The notes below the pieces were generated by a model. It saw only the letters and a list, made by a program, of their open reading frames with translations, searched no databases and was not told the origin of the DNA. The position numbers and the translations under genes were made by a program. A DNA stretch of 64,000 nt, from positions 13,152,001-13,216,000 of the forward strand of contig NC_090705.1 in assembly GCF_040954835.1 (NCBI RefSeq), written 5' to 3'. The DNA is from Lepisosteus oculatus (lineage: Eukaryota > Chordata > Actinopteri > Semionotiformes > Lepisosteidae). Shown here piece after piece: positions 38,681 through 49,798 of this stretch (the first letter of the stretch is position 1; each line of letters starts with the position of its first letter).

Positions 38681-39274
38681 CTTTAAGTTGCAGACTGCAG
38701 ATGGAAGGCGGACTATAGCAGAGTTCAACAAGCTTGGTCTTCCCGCATGGTGCTAAGGGGAAGGCTATGCAAAAACTATTCTGTAACCTGAGAGAGTAGA
38801 AGAGAGAGCTTTTGTAGCTTTAGAACGTGAACAGTAGTACAGAACTCCTGTACAGCCCTGCAAGCAGAAATAAAAAAAAAAAAACTGCCGCACTACAGAG
38901 TTGGGTTTGAACCCGTTACATAAAGCACTCTGGGGGGAAAAGGCGCTTTGGAAACTGGAAATCGTTTCTGCAGACAAAACTGAACTGCACAACCAGAGAC
39001 ACTTGAACAGAAGCCTACCAGACGTGCGGCCACAAAAACTGAAAAGGCGATATACTGCAACTCCTGTGGTTCACAAGTCGCCGTTCGACAAATCTCAGGA
39101 CTAATATTATCACTAAAGTAATATATACAAGTGTGGGACGGAAATTGGTTAAGAGTTTGCATTAGAGCGGCCAGGCTCGACAAACTCAGGACTCAGAATT
39201 TCTGTGAATCGGCAGACGCTTGTAGTTTGCTGAACAAGTACTTTAATATTCACATACATCAAAAAAACTGAACT
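38650..39274 (+). other. sox4: SOX4 5' untranslated leader (start approximate), with short upstream ORFs
   Basis: This is the region between the promoter candidate and the SOX4 start. It holds at least three short upstream ORFs. One starts at 38701 and stops at 38718 (5 codons). One starts at 38747 and stops at 38791 (14 codons). One starts at 38767 in another frame and ends at the tag about 30 nt downstream. No convincing intron is seen, as expected for the intronless family. The upstream ATGs count only if transcription starts before about 38700. Confidence 0.5.
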
Positions 39275-40411
39275 ATGGTACAGCAAACGAACAACACCGA
39301 GAATACGGAAGCGGTGCTGGTGGGGGAGTCTACGGACTCTGGAGCTATGGACCTGGGTATGGCGTCCTCCCCGACACCCGGCTCCACGGCATCCACGGGG
39401 GATAAAATGGACCCAGCCTGGTGTAAAACCCCCAGCGGTCACATCAAGAGACCCATGAACGCGTTCATGGTGTGGTCACAGATCGAGAGGCGAAAGATCA
39501 TGGAGCAGTCGCCGGACATGCATAATGCCGAAATATCCAAGAGACTGGGCAAACGCTGGAAGCTGCTTAAAGACAGCGACAAGATCCCCTTTATTCGAGA
39601 GGCGGAGCGGCTCCGGCTGAAGCACATGGCTGACTACCCAGATTACAAGTACAGACCGAGGAAGAAGGTAAAGTCAAGTAGCGCCAAACCGGGGGAAAAG
39701 GGGGAGAAGATCAGCAGCAGCAACTGCAGTAGCGCCAGCACTAAGCCCTCCTTGAAAAAGAGCAGCAGCGCGAAATCGTCCAACAAACCCCACAAAATAG
39801 TGCTGGGAAGCTCAAAATCGGCGTTCCCCGACCAGGTCTCCCACGCGGTCACTACGGATCACCATTCCCTCTACAAATCCAGGTCAGTCTCTGCAGCCAA
39901 GCAGATCCCTGACAAGAAAACTAAGAGGGTGTATATTTTCGGGGGAAGCAACCATGGTATCAGCCCCTCGTCCATAGCTGTCCCTGCTAGCCCGACTCTC
40001 AGCAGCTCCGCAGAATCCAGCGACCCGCTGAGCCTCTACGAAGACGGAGCTGCGAGTAACAAGGAAGGTGCCGACTCGCCCGGTGCGTCGTTGGACCACC
40101 ACAGGTACACAAGTATGCGGGCATCATCCCCGACCCCCTCAGCCTCTCATTCGTCCTCTTCCTCCCAGTCCTCGTCCTCGGACGAAGAGTTCGAAGACGA
40201 CTTACTGGACCTTAACCCTAGCCCTGGTTTTGACAACATGTCGCTGGGGAGCTTTAGCTCCTCGGTTTTGGACAGAGACTTGGATTTTAATTTTGAGTCG
40301 GGGTCTGGCTCTCATTTCGAGTTCCCCGACTACTGCACTCCCGAAGTAAGCGAAATGATTTCAGGGGACTGGCTGGAGTCGACCATTTCAAACTTGGTTT
40401 TCACTTACTGA
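39275..40411 (+). CDS. sox4: SOX4, SoxC-group HMG-box transcription factor (378 aa, single exon)
   Basis: Nuclear transcription factor that binds and bends AACAAT-type sites; in vertebrates SoxC proteins act in neural, cardiac, skeletal and lymphoid progenitors. The HMG box spans about residues 57-131: [10 protein letters not shown] opens it, with the F64-M65 wedge and W67, and a basic nuclear-localisation stretch RPRKK (127-131) closes it. Residues 132-345 are serine-rich and low complexity, with an acidic patch [11 protein letters not shown] at 303-313. The last ~33 residues, ending ISNLVFTY, are the SoxC transactivation domain. SOX4 rather than SOX11 or SOX12 is indicated by the N-terminus [16 protein letters not shown] (SOX11 has K for Q) and KLLKDSDK (SOX11 KMLKDSEK). 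Human SOX4 is about 474 aa; the difference is the absence of Gly/Ala tracts in the linker. There is no intron, as expected for the family. The start has A at -3 and G at +4 and matches the family N-terminus. The CDS is GC-rich against AT-rich surroundings. Identity is very secure; whether it is a single sox4 or a teleost a/b copy cannot be told here. Confidence 0.98.
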   Translation: MVQQTNNTENTEAVLVGESTDSGAMDLGMASSPTPGSTASTGDKMDPAWCKTPSGHIKRPMNAFMVWSQIERRKIMEQSPDMHNAEISKRLGKRWKLLKDSDKIPFIREAERLRLKHMADYPDYKYRPRKKVKSSSAKPGEKGEKISSSNCSSASTKPSLKKSSSAKSSNKPHKIVLGSSKSAFPDQVSHAVTTDHHSLYKSRSVSAAKQIPDKKTKRVYIFGGSNHGISPSSIAVPASPTLSSSAESSDPLSLYEDGAASNKEGADSPGASLDHHRYTSMRASSPTPSASHSSSSSQSSSSDEEFEDDLLDLNPSPGFDNMSLGSFSSSVLDRDLDFNFESGSGSHFEFPDYCTPEVSEMISGDWLESTISNLVFTY

Positions 40412-42290
40412 GCGACAAGATATCCTGATGTGTTGGGAATAATTTCTTTGCTCTTAATGAAAAAGGGATTCCAGAAAAGGTGAGTTTGAACCTTGCGAGA
40501 AGAGTCCCACTTGAGGAAGAAGGAAAGCGCTAATGAACTGTAAGTGTAACGCTTGCGTTTCGTTTCAAGGATCAAGGAATTGTGCTGAGTGGGTATCGGC
40601 TTGAGAGAAGGCTGAAGAAATTGTTTAACTTGGAAAGATTAAGATATTAGTGCAACCTGATTAGGAGTGACTGAGATCCTATTGAAATAAACACTCGGTC
40701 TGAACTGGAAAACTGTAATTGATTTGCACGTACATGAAGGCGGGCTTATGTTGGCTATACTTTAATCAATGTTACTTAAAAGGGACAATTGATAGAACTT
40801 TTCCGAATCGCCAAGTGAACTTCATTACTTAAGAGGTACAAAAATTGGCTGTCTCGACCAGTTTTTTTTCTCGTGATGGACGTATTTAACAGGTGGGTTG
40901 ACTTAAAAAAATAAAAGAAAAAACGCATGTTACCGTGTCTTCTTTTTCTGAGATTTCTTTAAGACTGTTGAACAGTTAAAACTAGTGTTAGGGTTATTTA
41001 AAAATGGATAGATGGCGCTATGTTTGATTCCTACGAAAAAAGGAAAATCACCAGCTTTTTTCATTCTTAACTTTTTCAGGATTCAAACGCTACTCAAATC
41101 TGTGCTGGACTTTATACTCTATACAATTCAGGACCAAAATTCTTTAGAATTTGTTTCTCCGATGTTAAGAGAAACCTTTTTTCCTCACCGATTTTTCATC
41201 CTCGTGTTTTTTTCCCTTGTACATGTTATCAGATACCATTTTATATATGGATGTATTTATACTGGCCAAACATTTTTGACTTTTTGTTTTCGTAGGTCTT
41301 GTTGTGTATACCTGCACCGTCTGTCTCCTTCGCTGAAGGGCTAGAGTTTTAACTTTTAATTTTTTATATTTAAATGTAGACTTTTGACACTTTTAAAAAG
41401 AGAGGAAACGTTTGATTATTTTCTCAGTGTATTTTTGTACAAAATATATAAAGGGGGTGTCAATCGGTGTATATCGCTGTTTGGATTTCCTAATTTTAAG
41501 AACCGGGGGGTTGGTTTTCTCAAAATCAACCACCTATCCATGTTTACAGTTCAATCTGCAGGCTTCTTAAAGACGCAGTATCTCAATTTTCAGTGTCATT
41601 TTAAACATTTGTTTAAACGAATAAGTATTCTGAGCAGCCATTACTGCTTTTTTAAGTACATTACCTAAAAAAGAGATACTGTAGCTTTAACTGATCCATT
41701 TCTTGGCGCTTTTATAACAAGCAAAAGTTTGGTTTTAACCACTGGATGGATATACTCAAAATGCCGATTTGAGTTCGCGACACTTATGTACTGCGTTTCT
41801 CATTATTGTATTTGAATATTTAATCTTTTCTACTTGTCGGCTAAATATACTTGTTTTAGTATCTTATGGCATGGTGAATAGCATTTGTATTTCCGATTCA
41901 GGTTTATAGCTGTTGTGTTTAAAAAGAAAAAAAGGAAAAAAGTGAAAACATCTTTGTACATTAAGTCTGTATTATAAGCAAAAGAAGATTGTGTGTTTAT
42001 GTATGTTGTTGAGATATAACATGACAGGCACTAGAACAGCTATCTTTATACATTCTACTTACGTTTAAGGTGGTTGTTCATGTTTTTTATATAAATATAT
42101 TAACTTTATTTTCATCCATTCTGTGCAATATGCTGTGTAGAATATTGTTTCGTCTAATCATGCCATAACGTTTGGAGGAAAAAAACTCATGCCAGCTAAT
42201 CGTGTCAAGTCACTGCCTGTCAGATTGTTGATATACTTCTGTAAATAACTTTTTTTCAAGAAGGAAATAAAATCAGCTGGAACTGAACCC
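40412..42290 (+). other. sox4: SOX4 3' untranslated region
   Basis: About 1.9 kb of AU-rich sequence runs from the stop codon to the first strong poly(A) signal. It carries many T-runs and ATTTA-type motifs, and a Pumilio-type TGTAAATA at 42240-42247 lies 18 nt before the poly(A) hexamer. Weaker AATAAA hexamers at about 40686 and 40913 could give shorter forms. Long AU-rich 3' UTRs are typical of SoxC mRNAs. ORFs inside this stretch have no recognisable protein. Confidence 0.7.
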
Positions 42291-42360
42291 TATATCTTGC
42301 TTCGCAGTCTTGTTTTGCACGGTCTGTGTGTGGGAGTGTGAGCGTGTCTGCCTGTCATGT
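42266..42360 (+). terminator. sox4: SOX4 poly(A) signal with GU-rich downstream element
   Basis: AATAAA at 42266-42271 is followed after about 15-25 nt by possible cleavage sites. From about 42320 to 42360 there is a strongly GU-rich run (tgtgtgtgggagtgtgagcg), the classic cleavage-stimulation context. This is the best-formed polyadenylation site downstream of the gene on the plus strand. Confidence 0.75.
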
Positions 42361-44660
42361 GCAAGAGACTGTCTCGGTCCTATTTTTAGGTATGTAAAAT
42401 GTGACGTACCTTTGTTTACTTATTTGATACACTTAGTCATACAGTAACGGGGGTGTAACCTGGCTACATGCTACTTCAGTTTACTAAAACCTTCTGAATG
42501 TACAGAATATAGACTAGATCCCTTCCCCGGGTATACTGAGAAGCATGCAAATCTGCGAGGAGGTTGTGCGTCTGCGTTTTGTGAATGCCCGTTTCACTTG
42601 ATCCCAATGGGTTTTTTAATCGTCCATTTCAAAGTAAGGAAGTGCGATTTTTTTCTCTGCGTGAGAAAGTGATCCAGACGGATAGATTAATTCAGATGCA
42701 TTTCTAGTTTCGAGCGGGATGCGTCTCCCCTCCCCCTACGCCAGACAGACATGAAGGCATGGGGGGGGGGGAGGGGGGAAGGGCAATTAAGGCCATCCAG
42801 GCACAAAGCAGACAAGCCTCCCAAGAAGCGTCTAAAAATGACCGCAGATCCAGTCAAGCTAAAGACTGACTAACGGAAATCTTACTCTGCCGTTTAGGTT
42901 TGTCACAGAGCTTAAGCCGTTTCGTTTTCAAACGTTTAAACTTTCTCCCTCGCCTTTTTTCCTCGTCTCGGCTGTTTTCTAGTGTAGAGAATGCGGTGCC
43001 CCAGTGAGAAGAGAAAGCAGTAGGAATGTTCTCCAGACAGTACGCTTACATGGGGGAGGGGTGTCAGACGACTGTGAGAAGGCTGACTACTAAGTCCCAG
43101 AGGATACTTGCAGTTGATGGCTGTTGAAATGAATGACCTTTTTTTTAGAATGCATTTATTGCAAGTATAAAAATCTCCATTCAGCCATTTATGAAAACGC
43201 CACTAGTTTGAAAATGCTTTTAGATCACGATCATAAGCAAAATAAAACGTATATAAATCGGACCCATAGTTTCCATGGCAGAGTATTGTTTCATGCAATG
43301 GGATTAAAATAAAGTCGTTCTGATTTCACTTCCATAATTTTCAGTTCTAATTGAATTGCTTTTAGTCCGGTTTTACTTATTGCATTTGTATGTTATGAAG
43401 AAGTTTCTGCTTCGAATACGAATCAACAAGGGAGAACATTTACACGATGACACACTTAGTACTGGACTAATCTAATTTCTGTGACTGTATATAGCAATAC
43501 GACAATAATACAATTATACACTGGGAGTATAGTGTTGGGGTGGTTTGGGGGCTTGACAAATATGACGTTTATTTGACGGATTTAAAAGTGGTATACCTAG
43601 ACGTGTAACTGCAGACAAAAACTACCACTGTTATGCTACCACCTCAATTACAGATAGGGAATATGACTATTCATCGTGAAGTCTTTGGAATCACTTCCAA
43701 AGTACGATGTGGAACAGAAGTCCATGGATTTAAAGACAGCCCACCAACAGGGGCACTGTTTATCCTCCTATTTTTTCTTCTCTTTTGGCAACACTGGGTT
43801 GCTTTCACAATGAGATCCAATGATAAATATTTCAGTTATTTTCTTTCAGTCATGAAAATTAATCCTCCACATTATTTTCTTGTAAAAATACTGTGCTGTA
43901 GCAGTCCAAAATAACTTGAATGTTCGTGACACTCCCACAGAAGTAACACCTGCTTTTTTGTGTGCTAGAACACTCCGATCTTAACACTTCAGTGCTTTGC
44001 CAAAACATTACTGAATCACAACTGTAGACCAATCTTAAGATGCTTGTTGGTGTTTCCTGCTGCAATAACACAGCAATGTTTTGAAATTGAGAGCCACAAA
44101 CACAAGATGCAAAAGCTCATTACCAATAATGCATCACTTTTGTAGAAAGAATAACAGCAAAGCGCCAAGACCATGTGGAAACAATCATTTTATCTGTAGG
44201 AAAATGTTTTTGTATATGTGGGTGTATTAAATGTAAAAGATGAATATCTTTTAAGTATTATTAATACTTAAATACAGTAATATCTGATTGCAGTAAGAAG
44301 TCAGTTATTCTGAAATTCAGTCTGAATGTCCTATGATTTTTTTCTCATCCTCCTGTTTTGTAAAATTTGTATTTTAATACTTGGTTATAATGTCTTAAAA
44401 TAATGTAAATAAATAAGAAATGTGTTGTAAAGAAGAATCACAATGTTATTTCCCCTTTACCTCTATTGGACTGTGCCTATGAATGTATCTGTATCTTTCT
44501 GTTATTTAATTTCTTGTCTAATACATGATTGTGTGTGTTCTTAGTTTTGATAGTTATATCTCAATGAACCTGTTGTTGTTATAATAACTAAAACTTGAAA
44601 AAATGCAGACTACCAGAAAGCGCACAATGTAAAACAAAATAATAAAATAGTTTTTGAGAT
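42291..44660. other. SOX4 downstream flank
   Basis: Relatively CpG-rich to about 43110, then AT-rich. Includes the G-run at 42761-42783 and a ccctccccct tract just upstream (about 42727-42737). Additional AATAAA-type hexamers near 43235 and 43308 could serve longer SOX4 transcripts. No gene seen; the frame at 43633-43914 is without family signature. Confidence 0.45.
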
Positions 44661-44945
44661 TCTTAAGAACATAAGAAATGTCTGAAATGAAAGCCCATTA
44701 CTGTACACTCATTTGGATGCTAGAAGCTAACTTATCCAATGATCTCATACAGCTGTTACTTGAAGCTATAGCTGGTAGCTTGTTGCAGTGCATTCTGTTC
44801 TTAGTCTTAAAAGCAAGTTAGTTATCAGGGGATACTTAATGTTTGCAACACCTTTATAACATTAAGATTAAATATTTGTATAAAACACTATCCTTGTGAC
44901 ATATGTTTAAGTATTTTATTTTAATCTAGAACCTTTTCACCAATA
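44661..44945 (-). mobile_element. CR1/L2-type LINE 3' end, minus strand, degenerate
   Basis: Starts with cttaagaacataagaaatgt and continues with weakly matching blocks (gtagcttgttgcagtgcatt, attaaatatttgtataaaac) of the same LINE end as at 33848. Confidence 0.5.
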
Positions 44946-45516
44946 AAATTATTTTAGGATGCAATAAAGATGGATCCAGAATACAAAGTTACATGGTCTG
45001 TTAACCATGAAGGTAAGAAAACAAGACTTTCAGATAGAACCAACTGTACTGTTAACCTATTTATCATGTACATTTAGTGCAGATGTCTTTCTGAAGTGCT
45101 TTCTAATCTGATATAATTTGTTATAATAATGGTATTTTAGCTAGGTAAGACATTTATTATAATGACATTAAATGTACAAGTGAATGTTAACCTTTCTATT
45201 TTGCTTCTGTTAAGAGTTATACGGGGTGAAGATGGACAGCTGATGAAGATTTATAAAGCATAATTTGGTTGCTTTGATGTTTAGGAATACTAAATGAAAA
45301 GTAAACCATTCCTCACTGGACTCGCAAGACTTGGACAGAGATTGAAATTTGTGATAAAAAGGGGTAGGGGCAGTTATATAATGAGTGTGGTGTAAAAAAT
45401 GACATTTGTATAATAGTGCAAATATGTTGAAAAGAAAAACTAGAAACATACAATAAATGTATTATGAGGGTGAGCTGTATAAATGATAACATTTTTATAT
45501 TAATTAACAATAATAA

Positions 45517-47200
45517 TCCCTGGGTCACCAGTGATCTGAAGGCCGTCCGAAATAGGATGGAGGGCTTTTCGGGTAGGTGACAAGGAGGAGCTGAGGCAAG
45601 TGCAGAAAGAGCTGAAGTTGAGTTAGGGAGAGCAAGGTGGCTTATGGGAGGAAAATGAAGGACAGGCTGATGGAGAGCAATGTAAGAGAGGTGTGGAATG
45701 GCATGAGGAAGATCTCCGGATACAAGTTGTCCAGCGGCTAACAGAGTGAGGGAAGCCTGGAGAGGGCCAATGAGCTGAATCTTTTCTTTAACAGATTCGA
45801 TACAGGGTCCACTGTCCATTCACCTCACAGGCCTTCACCCCAGACACCTCTTCATGTCCTCAGTCACCCCATCATAAGATCCCTCCTACTCCTACTCCAT
45901 CTTCCCCTGCCCTCCTCGGCCTATCCATCACAGCTGACCAGGTCAGAAGGGAGTTGAGGAGACTCCATGCAGGGAAGGCAGCGGGTCCTGATGGTGTCAG
46001 CTCCAGGGTGCTAAAGATCTGCGGGGACCAACTGGGTTCAGTGCTGCAGTACATCTTCAACCTGATCATGAGATTAGAAAGGGTTCCGGTGCTCTGGAAG
46101 ACATCTTGCCTGGTGCCAGTACCCAAAAAGGGGCACCCTAAAGTCTTGAATGACTACAGACCAGTGGCACTGACACCACACCTAATGAAAACTCTGGAAA
46201 GGCTTATACTGGACCACCTCAGAACCCTGGTGAGTACAGCACTGGACCCCCTGCAGTTCGCCTACCGGTCACACTTGGGAGTGGAGGATGCAGTCACCTA
46301 TCTGCTACACAGAGCTAACTCTCACCTGGAGAAGACGGGGAGCATTGTGAGAGTTATGTTCTTTGACTTCTCCAGTGCCTCTAACACCATCCATCCACCT
46401 TTACTGAGAGATAAGCTAAGGGTGGCGCAGTTGGACAGTCCCCTGGTGTCCTGGATTCTAGACTATCTGACCAGCAGGCCACAGTATGTACGGCTACAGA
46501 GCTCTGTGTCTGAACAGGATGTTAGCAGTACTGGGGCCCCAGAGGGGACTGTCCTTGCTCCATTCCTGTTCACCTTTTACACCTCTGGCTTCAGATACAA
46601 CTCTGAGGCATGTCATCTGCAGAAGTTTTCGGATCACTTTGCAATTGTAGGGTGTATTAGAGAGGGGAGGGAGGAGGAATATAGGAGCTTGATTACCAAC
46701 TTTGTGGAGTGGTTTCATCTTAACCATCTCCAACTAAACACCAGCAAGACCAAAGATTTGGTCATGGACTTTCGAAGGAAGAAGTCTCCGCTGAACCCTG
46801 TTTCCATCCAGGGTGAGGACATAGAGGGGGTGCAGTCCTACAAGTACTTAGGGGTACACCTGGATGATAAGCTGGAGTGGTCTGCCCTAGGCTAGGACTG
46901 TTAGCCCTTCATTTGCTCGTCTATGGACAGCATGTTGCTTCATTGTACTTTTTTTGGACACTAAATCTGTATATACCTATGCACATTTTGCACATATTTT
47001 ATTGTTTTTACAATGACTATGATCATATTTTGCACACACCTATGTATTTATTTTTATTTATTTTATTTTATTTTATATTTATTTTGTACGACTGTATTTT
47101 AATTTTTCGTCTATTCTGATGTTTTTTTGCTCGTCTTGGGCTGGACTGCTGTAACACATCGATTTCCCTTCGGGATCAATAAAGTCTAATCTATCTATCT
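45517..47200 (+). mobile_element. Rex1/L2-like LINE with damaged reverse transcriptase
   Basis: From 45517 (P-W-V-T-like) to 45953 there is a frameshifted linker between endonuclease and reverse transcriptase. An open frame from 45954 to 46895 gives 313 aa of reverse transcriptase with GKAAGPDGVSSRVLK, VPVPKKGH, LNDYRPVALTPHLMK, LDPLQFAYR, FFDFSSASNTI and YKYLGVHLDDKLEW. Catalytic positions are damaged: the GAPQG loop reads GAPEG, and the F-x-D-D motif reads FSDH (about 46626-46637). The frame stops right after LEWSALG, where intact elements continue, so the C-terminal part is deleted. The 3' end has a gatttcccttcgggatcaat block, then aataaag and (ctat)n, the usual 3' end of this class. The openness of the frame suggests a fairly recent insertion. 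Confidence 0.85.
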
Positions 47201-47220
47201 TTTTAGCTAATATATTTATG

Positions 47221-47560
47221 CAGCACAGTGGAGCAGGGTTTAGCATTGCTTGCTCACAACTCTTTAGTCCTGAGTTTGATTCTAGCCTATGGCTCCCTTG
47301 TGTAAAGTTTGTATGTTCTCCCATTGGCCACATATGTTTTCCCAGGGTACAATGGTTCCTCCCACATTTTACCCTGTAAAACACTAAGCTCGTGACATAG
47401 GCTTAAGAATTTGATTTTCATTGCGACCTTTTCCACCTTTTAAACTATCATTGAGTACATGCCTCCTGCAGTGGAATAACATTCCATCCACGGACTATCT
47501 TGTCTTGTGCTCTTTTTTGGCTGGAATGTGTTCCACAGCCCTGTATTGGACTAATCTATT
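47221..47560 (+). mobile_element. tRNA-derived fish SINE, degenerate
   Basis: Head cagcacagtggagcag, a ctgagtttgattctagcc B-box-like remnant, core gtttgtatgttctccc and a weak tail (tgcctcctgcagtggaataa ... ccctgtattggactaat). It directly follows the (ctat)n end of the Rex1-like LINE. Confidence 0.7.
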
Positions 47561-48429
47561 ATTGAAAAGAAACAGAATTTAGAAGGTTTTACTGGTGTGT
47601 TGGAAGCTATGTACAGTGTGAAGTCCCAGATTTATCGGAGCCTTTGTTTGAGGCTATGTGATTCACAAATGACTTTGTTTTAATAAATAATAAACATATT
47701 TCATTAAATGTTTTTTCAATAATATCTTCCTAAAGTTTATTAAATACTGACACTCTGTAGTGAGTAGCGTTAAAGATACAATTTTTTAAAATATATAATA
47801 GCTATAAGTTATTTTTACTACAAACCTACCCAATCTAGATTTGCCATTGGTTTGGTATTGTTATTTTTCAATCTAGAATTACAAATGCTATTTTCAAATC
47901 TTTGCTTATGACCTCTGACCTGACCTACTCTTACCCACACTCAGGAGAGAATAAGAAAGTATAGGCAAGTACTCCAGTTCACCCACCTTCACACCATTTG
48001 TGTTTTTAATTTGTCACAGATAGCACAGCCCTGTACAAGAGAATCAGCATCTATTGAAGGAGAGCCCTCAACTCTAACCTTGAGCAAAACATGCTTGCGG
48101 GTGACTGGGAAGGCACTGGGGGTGGCATGTTGCTGGGAGCCAAGAGAGGCATGACTGACTAATCCCGCCCTACACTTGGCAGTGCTTACCCAGTTCTGTA
48201 TCAATGCTGGGAGAATAGTGGTCACAGCCGGCTAGTGACATGACTTAGACTCAACCCTGCTACCCTGCTATACCTGGACAATAGAGTTCAACCTATGCTT
48301 GGCCAGGTGCCAGGTGAATATATAATATCAGGCCTTTTTCCAGTCACTACCAAGATTTGTAATAGAAGAAAATTTGACATAAACAACAAAGAACTCAAAT
48401 TAGTCAAATTAGTCTCAAATTCAACACAA
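47561..48429. other. Intergenic DNA with a GC-richer patch of unknown origin
   Basis: The segment 47990-48330 is less AT-rich, with gggtgactgggaaggcactg and ccgccctacacttggcagtg. It may be an unclassified repeat or an upstream part of the RTE-like LINE that follows. No protein recognised. Confidence 0.4.
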
Positions 48430-49045
48430 AGAAGAAAGATTAAATGAAGAGGTAATCCAGTCAACCTCTTACTGTGAATAGCAACCTCTACAAAAGGTGG
48501 AAGAATTTACCTATTTAGGCAGTGAGATGTCAACAGAGGGTGACCGCACAAAAGAAGTAAACACAAAGCAAATCAGGCTTTTGCCATGGTCAGGATTATC
48601 TCAAAGCTTGTAGACCTAAGCATGGTGACCTGGTCAAGAATATTCAAAAGAAACATTCTCAGTGTGCTTTTATATGGCTCTGATTAACGGAAAACAGCTT
48701 CTTTCAAAAAGAGGCCAGAAATCTTTCAAACCAAGTGCCTCTGTGGTATCAGAGGAATTCTTTGACTGAACACCATCTTTAATGAAGAATTCCTATGAAC
48801 AGCTGAAGTGGAACTCATTGCACTGCCGATGAGATAAAAGTGATGGAGATGACTGGGACGTGTGCAGATTGCCACCCACTGCACTACCCCCCAAAAGGCA
48901 AGAAACAAGTCAAAATTAGCATGGCAACATGAAAGATCTTAAAAGCAACAGCCTAACTTGGGAAACAGAACTAAGAGTGGTTGTTTGTCTAAGAGCAGTG
49001 GCACTCCCTCAATGTTGCCTCAAGTGCTGCCTCATGCAGAGGTTT
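48430..49045 (+). mobile_element. LINE 3' region (RTE-like), relic
   Basis: At 48497-48529 the frame reads VEEFTYLGSEM, the F-x-Y-L-G motif that follows the palm domain in many non-LTR reverse transcriptases. It is followed in shifted frames by a W-x-R-I-F / L-L-Y-G-like block (about 48640-48690). A WRWLG-R-like block (about 48842-48862) and a C-terminal A-L-P-Q-like stretch (about 49000-49020) follow. Many stops. Confidence 0.6.
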
Positions 49046-49798
49046 GAATAAATTATTAAATTAGTTTATATAAGTGATGCCAGAACTTAAGACAGCAATC
49101 CCATAAATATCTATGTTCAATAAACAAGGGAAACATATAATTGCTATGCATAGCTTAGTTGATCAAATGTCACAAAAAAAGTTAATTGTATGAATGATTT
49201 CATTTATGAAAGTACTGAAATGTACAGTTCCTTATCCTTTGGTTTTTGACTGTACATGGTAAGTCTGCTTTACAATCCATTACATCATTGAGCAGTTTAC
49301 TGTATGGTGGTGTTTAAATTTGTAAACCGATGTATCTCAATTAAGAAGGAAATGAATTTATGAAACTGCAGTCTAACATCTTTACTTACAGTATATGCCC
49401 AGTGTTTGTCTGACTCAACAATTCTCTAGGCATATATTCTGCTAATATGAAACAGTACTAATGTAAACAGGAACACATTTATTACAAGATTTTTTTTAAT
49501 ATAGAAATCGCCATTAATTGAATCTTTTCATCTTTCTTCCTGATATGAAACTGATTTTCGCTTAAATACTGGATAATGAAAATAAAGGACATTTCAGACG
49601 TAGGACAATTCTAAATTGAACTAAGCTTTACTAAAGTTAAAATTTCTCATTTAAAAACAAAATGTTACCAGTGCAATAAAAGTCAAAATTACATTTATAT
49701 TACTTTTAAAGAATTTAATTATTTATTCATTTACTGTCCCCTTATGGACATTTGTTTCCCACATATCTATTCTTTAACTGTACAAAAAAGGGTATATA
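49046..49798. other. AT-rich intergenic DNA
   Basis: No gene or repeat family recognised. Confidence 0.5.

Noticed and set aside
40068..40349. Alternative-frame and antisense ORFs within the SOX4 CDS (also 39149-39442, 39439-39627, 39643-39852, 39884-40102)
   Set aside because: Shadows of the SOX4 frame caused by high GC; no independent signature.
39275..40411. SOX11 as the gene identity
   Set aside because: The N-terminus MVQQTNN, Q69 in VWSQIERRK and KLLKDSDK all point to SOX4; SOX11 has different residues at these places.
45313..45819. 168-codon minus-strand frame
   Set aside because: Antisense to the linker of the Rex1-like LINE; no family signature.
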